Shown here piece by piece: positions 51,713 through 59,856 of a DNA stretch of 64,000 bases. The translations under genes and the position numbers were made by a program. The notes under the pieces are model-generated. The model was not told where the DNA came from and did not search any database. It saw only the letters and a program-made list of their open reading frames with translations. Source of the stretch: Oscillospiraceae bacterium (lineage in GTDB: Bacteria > Bacillota > Clostridia > Oscillospirales > Acutalibacteraceae); NCBI GenBank assembly GCA_015065545.1, contig SVQA01000004.1, forward strand, positions 1 to 64,000, read 5' to 3'. Each line of letters starts with the position of its first letter. The stretch's first letter is position 1.

Positions 51713-52066
51713 AATAATATACCTCTTTCAATAATTTACAGTGTTTTTGCAGGTTTTTCCTACATTGCTATTATATAATTCTCTTTTTTTATTGTCAAAG
51801 GAAAAAGATAAATTTCGGCTATTGCGACAAATTAACCTTGTAGAAATCCCAGTTTATATGCATAGATACCATAAAAAAAGGCTATATTTTAGCAATTTTA
51901 TGGGTCTGTGTGGCATAACTAACATAAAACGCACTTTAAAATTAGTGCATTACAACAAAAATAAAAGAGAAAAATATACATATTATGTAGAGTTGAAAAG
52001 CAGTTTCTTTTTGTGATATACTTAATATATATGTCGAATATTCGTACGGATTCGGAGGAATGAGTT
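51713..52066 (+). promoter_or_regulatory. AT-rich gap with promoter of the WYL regulator gene
   Basis: TTGAAA (51993-51998), an 18-base spacer and TATACT (52017-52022) with TG-extended -10 make a strong promoter. CGGAGGAATG precedes the start codon. GCACT and AGTGC (near 51930-51950) could form a small hairpin. No gene is convincing in the rest; an open frame at 51741-52016 has no ribosome site and biased composition. Confidence 0.65.
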
Positions 52067-53080
52067 ATGGCAAAAAGCTCACGTCAAAAACAGAAACTTC
52101 TGCATATTATGCAGATGCTTATAGAGCGAACTGACGAAAACCACGGACTCACAGTTGCACAGATAATCGAGGAACTGGAGAGTATGGGAATACCTGCAGA
52201 AAGAAAAAGCGTTTACGACGACCTGGAGGTGCTCGAGCAGTTTGGCGACAGCTTCGGCTTTGAGCTATGCCGTCAGAAGACCAATACCGTTACATATTAT
52301 ATCGGAAGCAGAGTTTTTCAGCTTGCAGAGCTTAAGCTTCTTGTGGATTCAATCCAGAGCTCAAAGTTTATAACAGCCTCTAAATCCAATGAGCTTATCA
52401 GCAAGGTTGAGTCTTTGGCATCGGTTCACGAGGGAAGACAGCTTCAGCGTCAGGTTTATGTTACAAACAGAGTTAAAACTCCAAATGAGACAATTTACTA
52501 CGCGGTTGACTGTATTCATCGTGCTATATCAGAAGATAAAAAGATAACCTTTGCTTATCTTGAATGGGCAATCGGAAGCGGTAAGGATAAAATTTACAAA
52601 CGCCGCAGAAAAGACGGCAACCGCTACTGTGTATCTCCCTGGGCACTTACTTGGGACGATGAGAATTATTACCTTGTTGCCTTTGACAGCAACGCTCAGG
52701 CTATCCGTCACTATCGTGTGGATAAGATGGAGAAGGTGGATTTGTCCGAAGAAGCAAGAGATGGTAAAGAGGTATTTGACAAATTCGATATGGCTCTTTA
52801 TTCCAAGAGTGTTTTCGGTATGTTTGGCGGAGAGATAACAGATGTAAAGCTTCGTTTTACAGAGGATATGATTGGAGTGGTTGCAGACCGCTTTGGTAAG
52901 GACATTTTTGTAAGAGCCGAGGATAACGGTCACTTTGTTATAGATGTAAAGGTGGCACTAAGTCCCCAGTTTTTCGGTTGGGTGTTCGGATTATCGAGCA
53001 AGGTGCAGATAATATCCCCCGAAAATGCGGTTGCTACTTACAAGGAAGAACTTAAAAAGGTTCTGGAAAATTACGGATAA
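52067..53080 (+). CDS. WYL-domain transcriptional regulator
   Basis: The 337-residue protein has an N-terminal winged helix (about 5-80: LTVAQIIEELESMGIPAERKS, VYDDLEVL). A WYL domain (about 145-250) includes ISEDKKITFAYLEW, CVSPWALTWDDENYYLVAFD and IRHYRVDKM, and a WCX-like C-terminal extension follows. WYL regulators bind nucleic-acid or nucleotide ligands and often control DNA-stress or defence genes. No defence genes are next to it here, so its target is unknown. Confidence 0.9.
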   Translation: MAKSSRQKQKLLHIMQMLIERTDENHGLTVAQIIEELESMGIPAERKSVYDDLEVLEQFGDSFGFELCRQKTNTVTYYIGSRVFQLAELKLLVDSIQSSKFITASKSNELISKVESLASVHEGRQLQRQVYVTNRVKTPNETIYYAVDCIHRAISEDKKITFAYLEWAIGSGKDKIYKRRRKDGNRYCVSPWALTWDDENYYLVAFDSNAQAIRHYRVDKMEKVDLSEEARDGKEVFDKFDMALYSKSVFGMFGGEITDVKLRFTEDMIGVVADRFGKDIFVRAEDNGHFVIDVKVALSPQFFGWVFGLSSKVQIISPENAVATYKEELKKVLENYG

Positions 53081-53160
53081 TTATTAAGAGGAAGTCATAA
53101 TAAGGTGTACTGTTTAATGGACACCCCTTCTTGTAGAATAATAGACAAGGAGGAGATATT

Positions 53161-53349
53161 ATGATTAACTTTTGTATTTTTGTATTTGTTTTTTATGCTC
53201 TTTTTGCAATCATCAGAATGCTTATAGATTACACGATCGGAGATTTTGCAATGGGGCTTAAGAGCAAGAGGAGAAGATCGCGTTATGAAAAAAATCGTTC
53301 TGGCATCAGCGTCTCCAAGACGCAGAGAACTGATAAATTATATTTCTGA
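53161..53349 (+). CDS. Small membrane protein overlapping maf
   Basis: The 62-residue protein starts at ATG 53161 behind AAGGAGGAG. It has one hydrophobic segment (about 2-28) and a strongly basic tail (LKSKRRRSRYEKNRSG). The last 65 bases overlap the start of maf in another frame. The excellent ribosome site supports translation. It may couple translation to maf. Confidence 0.55.
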   Translation: MINFCIFVFVFYALFAIIRMLIDYTIGDFAMGLKSKRRRSRYEKNRSGISVSKTQRTDKLYF

Positions 53350-53839
53350 TGATGTGCTCTGTGTGCCGTCAGGTGAGGATGAAACCTTGCCTGACGGCAT
53401 CAGTGCGTCCGAAACTGCTCAGTTTCTGGCACTTCAGAAGGCAAAAAGTGTTGCAAAGAATTATCCCGACAGTGTTGTAATCGGTTGCGATACGGTTGTT
53501 ATTCTTGATGAGATTATTCTTTCAAAGCCTTCCTCACAAGAGGATGCTTTTGATAAGCTTAAAACTTTAAGCGGCAGAAAGCACAAGGTAATTACCGGCT
53601 GTGCAGTTTTGGCGAACGGCAAAGAAAAGACCTTCCGAGAAGAAACGTGGGTTGAGTTTTACCCACTTTCTGACGAAGAAATATGGAGTTATATAGACAC
53701 CGGCTCGCCAATGGACAAAGCAGGTGCTTATGGCATTCAGGATAAAGGCTCTTTGTTCGTAAAGGGTATAGAGGGCGATTATTTTAATGTGGTAGGCTTG
53801 CCTGTGGCAAGACTTTACCGAGAGCTTAAAGAATTATAA
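53285..53839 (+). CDS. maf: Maf-family nucleotide pyrophosphatase
   Basis: The 184-residue enzyme has the Maf signature LASASPRRREL at residues 5-15, VIGCDTVV, the SGRKHKVITG loop and the C-terminal GDYFNVVGLPVARL. It hydrolyses non-canonical or methylated nucleoside triphosphates to monophosphates. ATG 53285 is the natural start, with GAGGAGAAG upstream inside the preceding small gene. Confidence 0.92.
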   Translation: MKKIVLASASPRRRELINYISDDVLCVPSGEDETLPDGISASETAQFLALQKAKSVAKNYPDSVVIGCDTVVILDEIILSKPSSQEDAFDKLKTLSGRKHKVITGCAVLANGKEKTFREETWVEFYPLSDEEIWSYIDTGSPMDKAGAYGIQDKGSLFVKGIEGDYFNVVGLPVARLYRELKEL

Positions 53840-53859
53840 TATATGTTTCGGGGTGGAGT

Positions 53860-54774
53860 ATGAGACATATTTTTATTATAAATCCTACAGCAGGAAAGAC
53901 AAGTGCTGTGGATAGCTTAAGGATGCAGATACATAGCCTTAAAACAGAGGATGCGGTGGAGATATTTGTAACTCGTCGTGCAGGTGAGGCAAAGCATATA
54001 GCAGAGAGGGAAGCATCTGTAGGGGATAAAATTCGCATATATGCTTGTGGTGGTGACGGAACGGCAAACGAAGTTTTGGAGGGTATTGCAGGGCACAATA
54101 ACTGTGCTATGGGAATCATTCCCATAGGCTCGGGAAATGACTTTGTAAAGGCATTGGAACCTTACGCAAAAGAGGATTTCCTTTGTCTTCAGAATATGAT
54201 TGATGGCGTGGAGAAAACTATTGATATTATGGAGTGCGGCGGCAGATACAGTATGAACGTGTTTTCTGTTGGTTTTGATGCGGCAGTTGCAAAGAATGTA
54301 GATAAATTCAAAAGGTTGCCTTTTGTCAGCGGAAGCTTTGCATACAAGCTGTCTATTGTTTATTGCCTGTTTACCAAGCGTAAGCATAAGGTGAAAATTA
54401 CAATTGACGGCAAGCCCTTTGAGAAGGCTGACTATAAAAAGACAACCCTCCTTGCCATTGGCGGAAACGGACAATTTTACGGCGGCGGATTTAAGGCGGC
54501 ACCCAAGGCTCAGCTCTCTGACGGATACATAGACTTTGTACACAGCAATACCTTGTCTGTTTTAAAATTTGCACTTATGGTTGGCAAATACAAGAAGGGC
54601 GAGCATATAAATAATCCTAAATTGCCGTTTATAACCTTTAAGAGATGTAAGAGCATTGGTTTTCAGGCTGAAGCTCCCATTGATATAAATGTTGACGGAG
54701 AGATTTACAGCATGATGAATCCTGTGCTCAAAATCAGCGAGGGAGCACTTAAGCTTGTTTTGCCCAAGAAGTAA
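53860..54774 (+). CDS. Diacylglycerol kinase family lipid kinase (YegS/DgkB-like)
   Basis: The 304-residue protein has the DAGK catalytic signature: FIINPTAGK at the N-terminus, CGGDGTANEVLEGI and IPIGSGNDF. It probably phosphorylates diacylglycerol or a related lipid at the inner membrane face to recycle it to phosphatidate. It follows maf by 20 bases and precedes a VanZ gene in the same run. Confidence 0.9.
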   Translation: MRHIFIINPTAGKTSAVDSLRMQIHSLKTEDAVEIFVTRRAGEAKHIAEREASVGDKIRIYACGGDGTANEVLEGIAGHNNCAMGIIPIGSGNDFVKALEPYAKEDFLCLQNMIDGVEKTIDIMECGGRYSMNVFSVGFDAAVAKNVDKFKRLPFVSGSFAYKLSIVYCLFTKRKHKVKITIDGKPFEKADYKKTTLLAIGGNGQFYGGGFKAAPKAQLSDGYIDFVHSNTLSVLKFALMVGKYKKGEHINNPKLPFITFKRCKSIGFQAEAPIDINVDGEIYSMMNPVLKISEGALKLVLPKK

Positions 54775-54805
54775 TAATTTTTTTGTAAAAGTTTTAAGGA
54801 TAGTT

Positions 54806-55507
54806 ATGAAAGAAAAAGTGAGAATTAAATACCTTTCTGTGTTTTTATATATAGCAGCTTCAGGATTGTTTTTGTGGTACCTTTACTGCTGGATAGCTTC
54901 TGCTTCTCCTTTTTTGAGAGCAGGACTTCTTCTTTGCGGTTGTGTGCTTATATATCTCGGCACATATACTGGCTCAAAGGATAAGGATAGGGAAACAGCA
55001 AAAAGTCGGATGAAAGCATCCTTTGTTTTGATGTTTATTTTGTATCTTACGATGCTTATTACTTTCCTGTTTTTTGATGGATATTTCGGTAGGAATTCGG
55101 CTCAGTTTGAGGGCCGTTGGACTAAGGAGAATTTTTTGGAGTATTTGAGCAGTTCAGTAAATTTCATTCCATTTAAATCAACTTCTTCTTTGATATACGG
55201 TTACAGCAAAGGCTGGATTTCTTTTTATAAGCCCTTGATTAATATAGGCGGAAATCTGGTGGCGTTTATGCCCTTTGCTTTTTTCTTGCCCGTACTTTTT
55301 AGAAAAATGCACAAGGCAATTCCTTTTCTGCTTTTTACAGCAGGAGTGGTAATTATGGTTGAAACAACTCAGCTTATACTCAGATGCGGAGTTTGTGATG
55401 TGGACGACCTTATTCTCAATGTGTCAGGTGCAGGGCTTCTGTTTGCACTTCTGCATATAAAGCCTGTCCGCAAACTTATGACTAAAATGACTTTTGATTT
55501 ATATTGA
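54806..55507 (+). CDS. VanZ-like membrane protein
   Basis: The 233-residue protein has five or six helices and the VanZ-like motifs VNFIPFKS, NIGGNLVAFMPFAFFLP and the ETTQL...CDVDDLILNVSGA block. VanZ proteins contribute to low-level teicoplanin tolerance, but most family members have no known role. ATG 54806 with AAGGAT is preferred over the longer frame from 54755, which overlaps the kinase gene. Confidence 0.87.
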   Translation: MKEKVRIKYLSVFLYIAASGLFLWYLYCWIASASPFLRAGLLLCGCVLIYLGTYTGSKDKDRETAKSRMKASFVLMFILYLTMLITFLFFDGYFGRNSAQFEGRWTKENFLEYLSSSVNFIPFKSTSSLIYGYSKGWISFYKPLINIGGNLVAFMPFAFFLPVLFRKMHKAIPFLLFTAGVVIMVETTQLILRCGVCDVDDLILNVSGAGLLFALLHIKPVRKLMTKMTFDLY

Positions 55508-55510
55508 CAT

Positions 55511-55543
55511 AAAAGCGATGGTGTAAAAACCATCGCTTTTTTT
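55511..55543 (+). terminator. Intrinsic terminator
   Basis: AAAAGCGATGG and CCATCGCTTTTTTT form an 11-bp stem with an 8-base loop. Confidence 0.9.
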
Positions 55544-55591
55544 GTGGTGAGGGGGATTTCCTGCTAAGAACAACTGTTAAGGTGATAATAG

Positions 55592-55620
55592 TTTACTTTA
55601 TAAGAAAAATGTAATATAAT
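55592..55620 (+). promoter_or_regulatory. Promoter of the pseudouridine synthase gene
   Basis: TTTACT (55592-55597), a 17-base spacer and a perfect TATAAT (55615-55620). The 17 bases from 55616 recur with one change at 56397-56413. Confidence 0.78.
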
Positions 55621-55659
55621 CTAACCGATAACTTAAATCTGTGAGGGACAAAGTTAAAT

Positions 55660-56364
55660 ATGGAAAGAATAGATAAAATAATATCCGAGCATACGCATTA
55701 CACAAGAAAAGAAATAAAAAGATTGATTTCTCAGAGAGCGGTTTATGTAAACGGAGAAGAAGTAAAAAAACCGGAAGCAAAATTTGACGAAGAAGATGTA
55801 TCTGTAAAGATAAACGGAGAAGAAATAGAAATAAAAAAACATATATATTTGCTGTTAAATAAGCCAAAAGGTTATGTATCTGCAACAGAAGATAAATCTC
55901 AAAAGACAGTATTGGACCTGATTCCGAAAGAATATAAATACAGGAATTTATTTCCGGCAGGTCGACTTGATAAAGATACCACAGGGCTTATGCTGATAAC
56001 TGATGATGGAGAATTTGCACACAATATATTGTCGCCAAGGAAACATGTACAAAAAGAATATGAAGTAACCCTCGATATTCCTGTTACATCAACTATGATA
56101 GAAGAATTTAAAAATGGTGTGAACTTAAATGATGGAGAATGCAAGACGGCTGATTTGGAAATAACAGGAGAATATACAGCAAATGTAACTATTACCGAAG
56201 GAAGATATCATCAGATAAAAAGAATGTTCGGATGTTTTGGTGCCAAAGTTCTGGAACTGAATAGGATTCGCATAGGTAACTTGTATTTAGGGGAAGAATT
56301 AAAACCCGGAGAAATAAAAGAAGCAACCGCAGAAGAATTACAGAAAATACAAGAAAGAGATTAA
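55660..56364 (+). CDS. rsuA: RsuA/RluB-family rRNA pseudouridine synthase
   Basis: The 234-residue enzyme has an N-terminal S4 RNA-binding domain (about 1-60) and a catalytic domain with the family Asp in PAGRLDKDTTGLMLITDDG and a C-terminal EGRYHQIKRMFGCFG. Length and order fit RsuA, which modifies 16S rRNA near position 516. The gene is richer in AAA, ATA and AGA codons than its neighbours, with long A runs. It opens an AT-rich stretch, so recent acquisition is possible. Confidence 0.88.
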   Translation: MERIDKIISEHTHYTRKEIKRLISQRAVYVNGEEVKKPEAKFDEEDVSVKINGEEIEIKKHIYLLLNKPKGYVSATEDKSQKTVLDLIPKEYKYRNLFPAGRLDKDTTGLMLITDDGEFAHNILSPRKHVQKEYEVTLDIPVTSTMIEEFKNGVNLNDGECKTADLEITGEYTANVTITEGRYHQIKRMFGCFGAKVLELNRIRIGNLYLGEELKPGEIKEATAEELQKIQERD

Positions 56365-56429
56365 AATACCATTCAGTATTTCAGGGTAAAAGCATCATAA
56401 TCTGACCGATAACGCGGGGAGGTATTAAA

Positions 56430-56597
56430 ATGAAAAAAAGAAGCTTTATGGCAAGTATAGGGATTTTGTTATATGTGGTATTATCATTAACAGATAGATT
56501 TATTTATAAAATTCCAAATTATATTTATATTCCGTTAGCGATTGTGGGAATTGTAATTATAATTTCAGGATTTATTATTGATAAAAATAGGCAGTGA
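56430..56597 (+). CDS. 55-residue two-helix membrane protein
   Basis: ATG 56430 follows GGGGAGG, and the frame ends at TGA 56595-56597. The product starts MKKRSFMASIGILLYVV, has a short loop around RFIYKIPN, a second hydrophobic segment (IYIPLAIVGIVIIISGFII) and ends DKNRQ. It matches no family known to me. It lies in the AT-rich stretch and shares a leader motif with the preceding gene. Confidence 0.6.
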   Translation: MKKRSFMASIGILLYVVLSLTDRFIYKIPNYIYIPLAIVGIVIIISGFIIDKNRQ

Positions 56598-56623
56598 CTC
56601 AAACCCCATTTTGTAAAACTAAT

Positions 56624-56664
56624 AAAAGCTATGAGAGTTTTTTTATTGCTCTCATAGCTTTTTT
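56624..56664. terminator. Bidirectional terminator
   Basis: AAAAGCTATGAGAG and CTCTCATAGCTTTTTT form a 14-bp stem with an 11-base loop. It also lies just after the deacetylase remnant on the minus strand. Confidence 0.85.
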
Positions 56665-56666
56665 GT

Positions 56667-56903
56667 TTATTCTGATAAGTGCATTCTGCCTTCGTGGTCG
56701 GTGGTGTAGTTGCCCTCGGGGATAAGCTCGGATATGGGTACAAATTCATAACCCTGTGCTCTTACTGCGTCGATGATTTGTGGCAGGGCTTCGGGGGTGT
56801 TTGTGGCACCATTGTGCATCAGAATAATGCTTCCGTTTTGAAGTTTAGAGGTTATTTTATTTACCATTTCTGCAGGGCTGGGGTCTTGCCAATCGAGAGA
56901 ATC
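56667..56903 (-). pseudogene. Truncated polysaccharide deacetylase remnant
   Basis: The 78 codons match the C-terminal end of the intact deacetylase at 57570-58337, from DSLDWQDPSP through SIILMHNGA to TTDHEGRMHLSE, with about 11 changes in the last 66 residues. Everything before DSLDW, including the metal and catalytic motifs, is missing; AT-rich sequence begins abruptly at 56904. An internal ATG at 56867 is unlikely to make a working enzyme. It is best read as the end of a duplicated gene. Confidence 0.8.
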
Positions 56904-57033
56904 ACCATTAGATACAAAAGTAAAGAGTTTTTTATGATTTACAATATATAATAGATGTAGTAAAATATAATTGATAAACTTGAATTTGACGAAGAACTAT
57001 CGCGAGGATAAATAGAAGGAGTTTAGGTACTAT

Positions 57034-57489
57034 ATGTGGAATGAAATTAAAAATGAAATTGATATTGAAAACTTGATGAAAGAATATAGCGGCTTTCACG
57101 ATTGCTGTATAGTATCAATAAACTATCATAGCGGAGCATTTGTTGATGATAAGGGTGTTATGGCAAATGGCGAATTGTTTGAGCATAGTATTGAAATGAT
57201 ATTACATAGTCAGTGTAATAAACCTATTAAACTGCGTTTTACAGGAGTAAGAAAATGTAATATTGTTGGCTGGGAGGATAATTATTTCTGCGACATTTTC
57301 GGTGCATATTTGAATTTTCATAGCGACTTACTTGGTAGAACTCGTGATGACAAGCTGATAGTATGGGCAGATTGGGGTGGCTTTAATCCCATAAAATATA
57401 CGGAAGAAACACCGATTTCCACTAACGGAAACTACAGTACTTATGTAATTGCAGAAAAGCTATTTTGGAGAATAATGATGGATGACTAA
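57034..57489 (+). CDS. Orphan protein of unknown function between two deacetylase copies
   Basis: The 151-residue protein starts at ATG 57034, after AAGGAG at about 57016. It has the pattern FHDCCIVSINYHSGAFV, then HSIEMILHSQ, and a Trp-rich C-terminal part (IVWADWGGFNPIKY, AEKLFWRIMMDD). The shape and isolated AT-rich position recall small immunity-type proteins of polymorphic toxin systems, but no toxin gene is near and I cannot assign a family. A TATAAT at 56947-56952 may be its promoter. It sits between a truncated and an intact deacetylase gene. Confidence 0.65.
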   Translation: MWNEIKNEIDIENLMKEYSGFHDCCIVSINYHSGAFVDDKGVMANGELFEHSIEMILHSQCNKPIKLRFTGVRKCNIVGWEDNYFCDIFGAYLNFHSDLLGRTRDDKLIVWADWGGFNPIKYTEETPISTNGNYSTYVIAEKLFWRIMMDD

Positions 57490-57526
57490 TTTAGAGAGAC
57501 AGATTCCAAATTTATCGAACAGATAA

Positions 57527-57562
57527 AAGAGATATGAGAGATTTTTTCTCATTTCTCTTTTT
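57527..57562. terminator. Probable bidirectional terminator
   Basis: AAAGAGATATGAGA and TCTCATTTCTCTTTTT pair imperfectly with T runs on both sides, between convergent genes. Confidence 0.65.
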
Positions 57563-57569
57563 GTTATCT

Positions 57570-58337
57570 CTATTCTGAAAGATGCATCCTGCCCTCGTGG
57601 TCGGTGGTGTAGTCGCCCTCTAAAAGTATTTCGGAGATAGGCACAAATTCATAACCCTGAGCACGTACTGCATCTATAATCATCGGCAGAGCCTCGGGGG
57701 TGTTCTTTGCACCGTTGTGCATCAGGATGATACTGCCCGGTGTGAGCTTCGCTGTTATCCTTTCCACCATCTGCTGTGGGGTGGGGTCCTTCCAGTCCAG
57801 TGAGTCAATGTCCCACTGCACACAGTACATTCCTGCACCTTTTACGGCACGGACAACCTCGTTGTTGTAATCTCCGTAAGGCGGTCTGAAGAGGGTAGGA
57901 GCTTTGCCTGTGAGTTCTTCAATTTTTTCGTTACAAGCGGTTATCTCCTTTATCATATCTTCGGTGGAGAGTTTTGTCATATATGCGTGTGTACTTGAGT
58001 GATTCTCTACATCGTGACCTTTTTCGGCAATAAGCTTTACGGATTCTGGATATTTTTCTACCCATTCGCCAACAAGGAAGAAGGTGGATTTAACACCCTT
58101 TTCTTCAAGAATTTTAAGGAGAGTTTCTGTTTGCTCATTACCCCAGGCGGCATCAAAGGAGATTGCTACCTTTTTCTCTTCGGTTTCTACGCAGTATATG
58201 GGAATATCCCTTGGTTCTGTGGCAGTTGTAATGGCTTTTGACGCTGTACGGATTGTTATTGTAAGTGCGATTGCTCCCATCAGAAAACAGCAGAAAAACA
58301 TTATAAGACCTTTACGTGTCAGGGTTATAAATTTCAT
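57570..58337 (-). CDS. Polysaccharide deacetylase (PdaA/PdaB-like)
   Basis: The 255-residue protein has an N-terminal membrane anchor (about 9-32) and a NodB domain. The first motif carries D in SFDAAWG, where most enzymes have DDG. Then come HDVENHSSTHAYM with the metal His pair, RPPYGDYN and the C-terminal ILMHNGA. It should remove N-acetyl groups from peptidoglycan or a related glycan outside the membrane. ATG 58337 follows GAGGTG. The replaced second Asp in the first motif is shared by PdaB-type sporulation proteins. A hairpin covers its ribosome site. Confidence 0.88.
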   Translation of the reverse strand: MKFITLTRKGLIMFFCCFLMGAIALTITIRTASKAITTATEPRDIPIYCVETEEKKVAISFDAAWGNEQTETLLKILEEKGVKSTFFLVGEWVEKYPESVKLIAEKGHDVENHSSTHAYMTKLSTEDMIKEITACNEKIEELTGKAPTLFRPPYGDYNNEVVRAVKGAGMYCVQWDIDSLDWKDPTPQQMVERITAKLTPGSIILMHNGAKNTPEALPMIIDAVRAQGYEFVPISEILLEGDYTTDHEGRMHLSE

Positions 58338-58342
58338 ATTGT

Positions 58343-58371
58343 ACACCTCGGTTATATATATGCCGAGGTGT
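58343..58371 (-). promoter_or_regulatory. Hairpin that sequesters the deacetylase ribosome binding site
   Basis: On the minus strand, ACACCTCGG and CCGAGGTGT are a perfect 9-bp stem with an AT-rich 11-base loop. The 3' arm contains GAGGTG, the ribosome site 5 bases before ATG 58337. Translation would need the stem to open. Confidence 0.65.
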
Positions 58372-58373
58372 AA

Positions 58374-58410
58374 TAAAAAAGCACCGAAATCTTTGAAGTT
58401 TCGGTGCTTT
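58374..58410 (-). terminator. Intrinsic terminator of the cysE-cysS operon
   Basis: On the minus strand, AAAGCACCGAAA and TTTCGGTGCTTTTTT form a 12-bp stem with a 9-base loop. Confidence 0.88.
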
Positions 58411-58431
58411 GTGTTATAGGTATAAAACTTT

Positions 58432-59856
58432 TTAGCGGACAATCTTCCACTTGATGCCCTGTGCAGTATCTTCAAGCACTACACCCATATCTTTGAGTTC
58501 ATCGCGGATTCTGTCGGCAGTTGCCCAGTCCTTTTCGGCTCTTGCTTTTGTGCGCTGTGCAATAAGCTCTTCGATTTTTGCAGCTTCCTCTGCAGTTGCA
58601 CCTGTGTCCTCGGGCTCTGCGTTTGAAAGATTCTGTGCTGCCTCAATAAGATTGAGTGAGAGAACTCTGTCAAAATCTGCAATAAGATAGAGCTTTGTAG
58701 CATCATTTACGGGAGCTTTGAGTACATCGTAAAGGCAGGTAAGACCGAGGGATGTGTTAAGGTCGTTGCCTACTGCTTCCTTGAATTTTGCGATATATTC
58801 CTGTGCTTTTTCTGTGTCTGCTTCACCTTCTGCTTTAAGTGCGGCAATTCTTGAGATAAGCTTGTTGTAAGCAACTACTGCGTTATCAAGGCTCTCGAAT
58901 GTAAATGTAAGAGGCTTGCGGTAATGGGACTGGAGGCAGAACATTCTGTAAACAATGGGGTCGTAACCTTTCTTCTCAAGGAGAGAAACAGTAAGGAACT
59001 CGCCTTTTGACTTACTCATCTTGCCTGTGGAGTCAAGGAGGTGAAGAACATGGAACCAATGAGGACACCACTCGTGACCGAGATAAGCCTCACTCTGTGC
59101 GATTTCGTTAGTGTGGTGAGGGAATGCATTATCAACACCACCGCAATGCAGGTCGAGGTACTCGCCGCCGTGCTTGATGCTGATGGCAGAACACTCAATG
59201 TGCCAGCCGGGATAGCCGTTGCCCCAGGGAGAATCCCACTTGAGCTCCTGATCCTCGAACTTGGACTTTGTGAACCAAAGAACAAAGTCGGTTTTGTTTC
59301 TCTTGTGCTCGTCCTCTTCAACGCTATCACGAACACCAACAGCAAGGTCATCTTCGGTCTGGTTGCCAAATACATAGTATTTCTGGAGCTTTGAGGTATC
59401 AAAGTAAACATTGCCGCCTGCCTGATAAGCATAGCCTTTATCGAGGAGTGTACTGACCATTTCAATGAATTCGGGAATGCAGCAGGTAGCAGGCTCTACA
59501 ACCTCAGGGCGTTTGATGTTAAGCTTTTTGCAGTCATCAAAGAAAGCGTTTGTGTAGAACTCTGCGATTTCAAGAACAGTTTTCTTTTCTCGTTTTGCGC
59601 CCTTGAGCATTTTGTCCTCGCCTGTGTCGGCATCACTTGCAAGGTGACCAACATCGGTGATGTTCATAACGCGGTTAACTTCGTAGCCTTCGTAGCGGAG
59701 GAATTTGTCAAGAACATCCTCCATAATGTAAGTACGAAGATTACCGATATGAGCGTAGTGGTAAACAGTAGGTCCGCAGGTGTACATATTAACCTTGCCT
59801 TCTGTATGGGTTTTGAACTCCATTTTCTTTTGTCCGAGAGTATTATATAAAATCAT
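58432..59856 (-). CDS. cysS: Cysteinyl-tRNA synthetase
   Basis: The 474-residue class I enzyme has the HIGH-type motif HIGNLRTY, the zinc-site Cys of MYTCGPTVYHY, GWHIECSA with the second Cys/His set, and the KMSKSKGEF loop. It charges tRNA-Cys. It overlaps cysE by 4 bases, and a Cys T-box precedes both, so synthesis and charging of cysteine are controlled together. Confidence 0.95.
   Translation of the reverse strand: MILYNTLGQKKMEFKTHTEGKVNMYTCGPTVYHYAHIGNLRTYIMEDVLDKFLRYEGYEVNRVMNITDVGHLASDADTGEDKMLKGAKREKKTVLEIAEFYTNAFFDDCKKLNIKRPEVVEPATCCIPEFIEMVSTLLDKGYAYQAGGNVYFDTSKLQKYYVFGNQTEDDLAVGVRDSVEEDEHKRNKTDFVLWFTKSKFEDQELKWDSPWGNGYPGWHIECSAISIKHGGEYLDLHCGGVDNAFPHHTNEIAQSEAYLGHEWCPHWFHVLHLLDSTGKMSKSKGEFLTVSLLEKKGYDPIVYRMFCLQSHYRKPLTFTFESLDNAVVAYNKLISRIAALKAEGEADTEKAQEYIAKFKEAVGNDLNTSLGLTCLYDVLKAPVNDATKLYLIADFDRVLSLNLIEAAQNLSNAEPEDTGATAEEAAKIEELIAQRTKARAEKDWATADRIRDELKDMGVVLEDTAQGIKWKIVR

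Noticed and set aside
44226..51868. Shared sequence TATATGCATAGATA near 44227 and 51855.
   Set aside because: Both copies are in AT-rich gaps without a common position relative to promoters, so chance is the simpler explanation.
51741..52016. Open frame of 91 codons before the WYL regulator gene.
   Set aside because: It has no ribosome site, a very AT-rich composition and overlaps the regulator promoter.
52067..53080. A defence island around the WYL regulator.
   Set aside because: WYL regulators often mark defence loci, but the neighbours are maf, a lipid kinase, VanZ and transport genes; no nuclease, reverse transcriptase, CRISPR repeat or toxin was seen.
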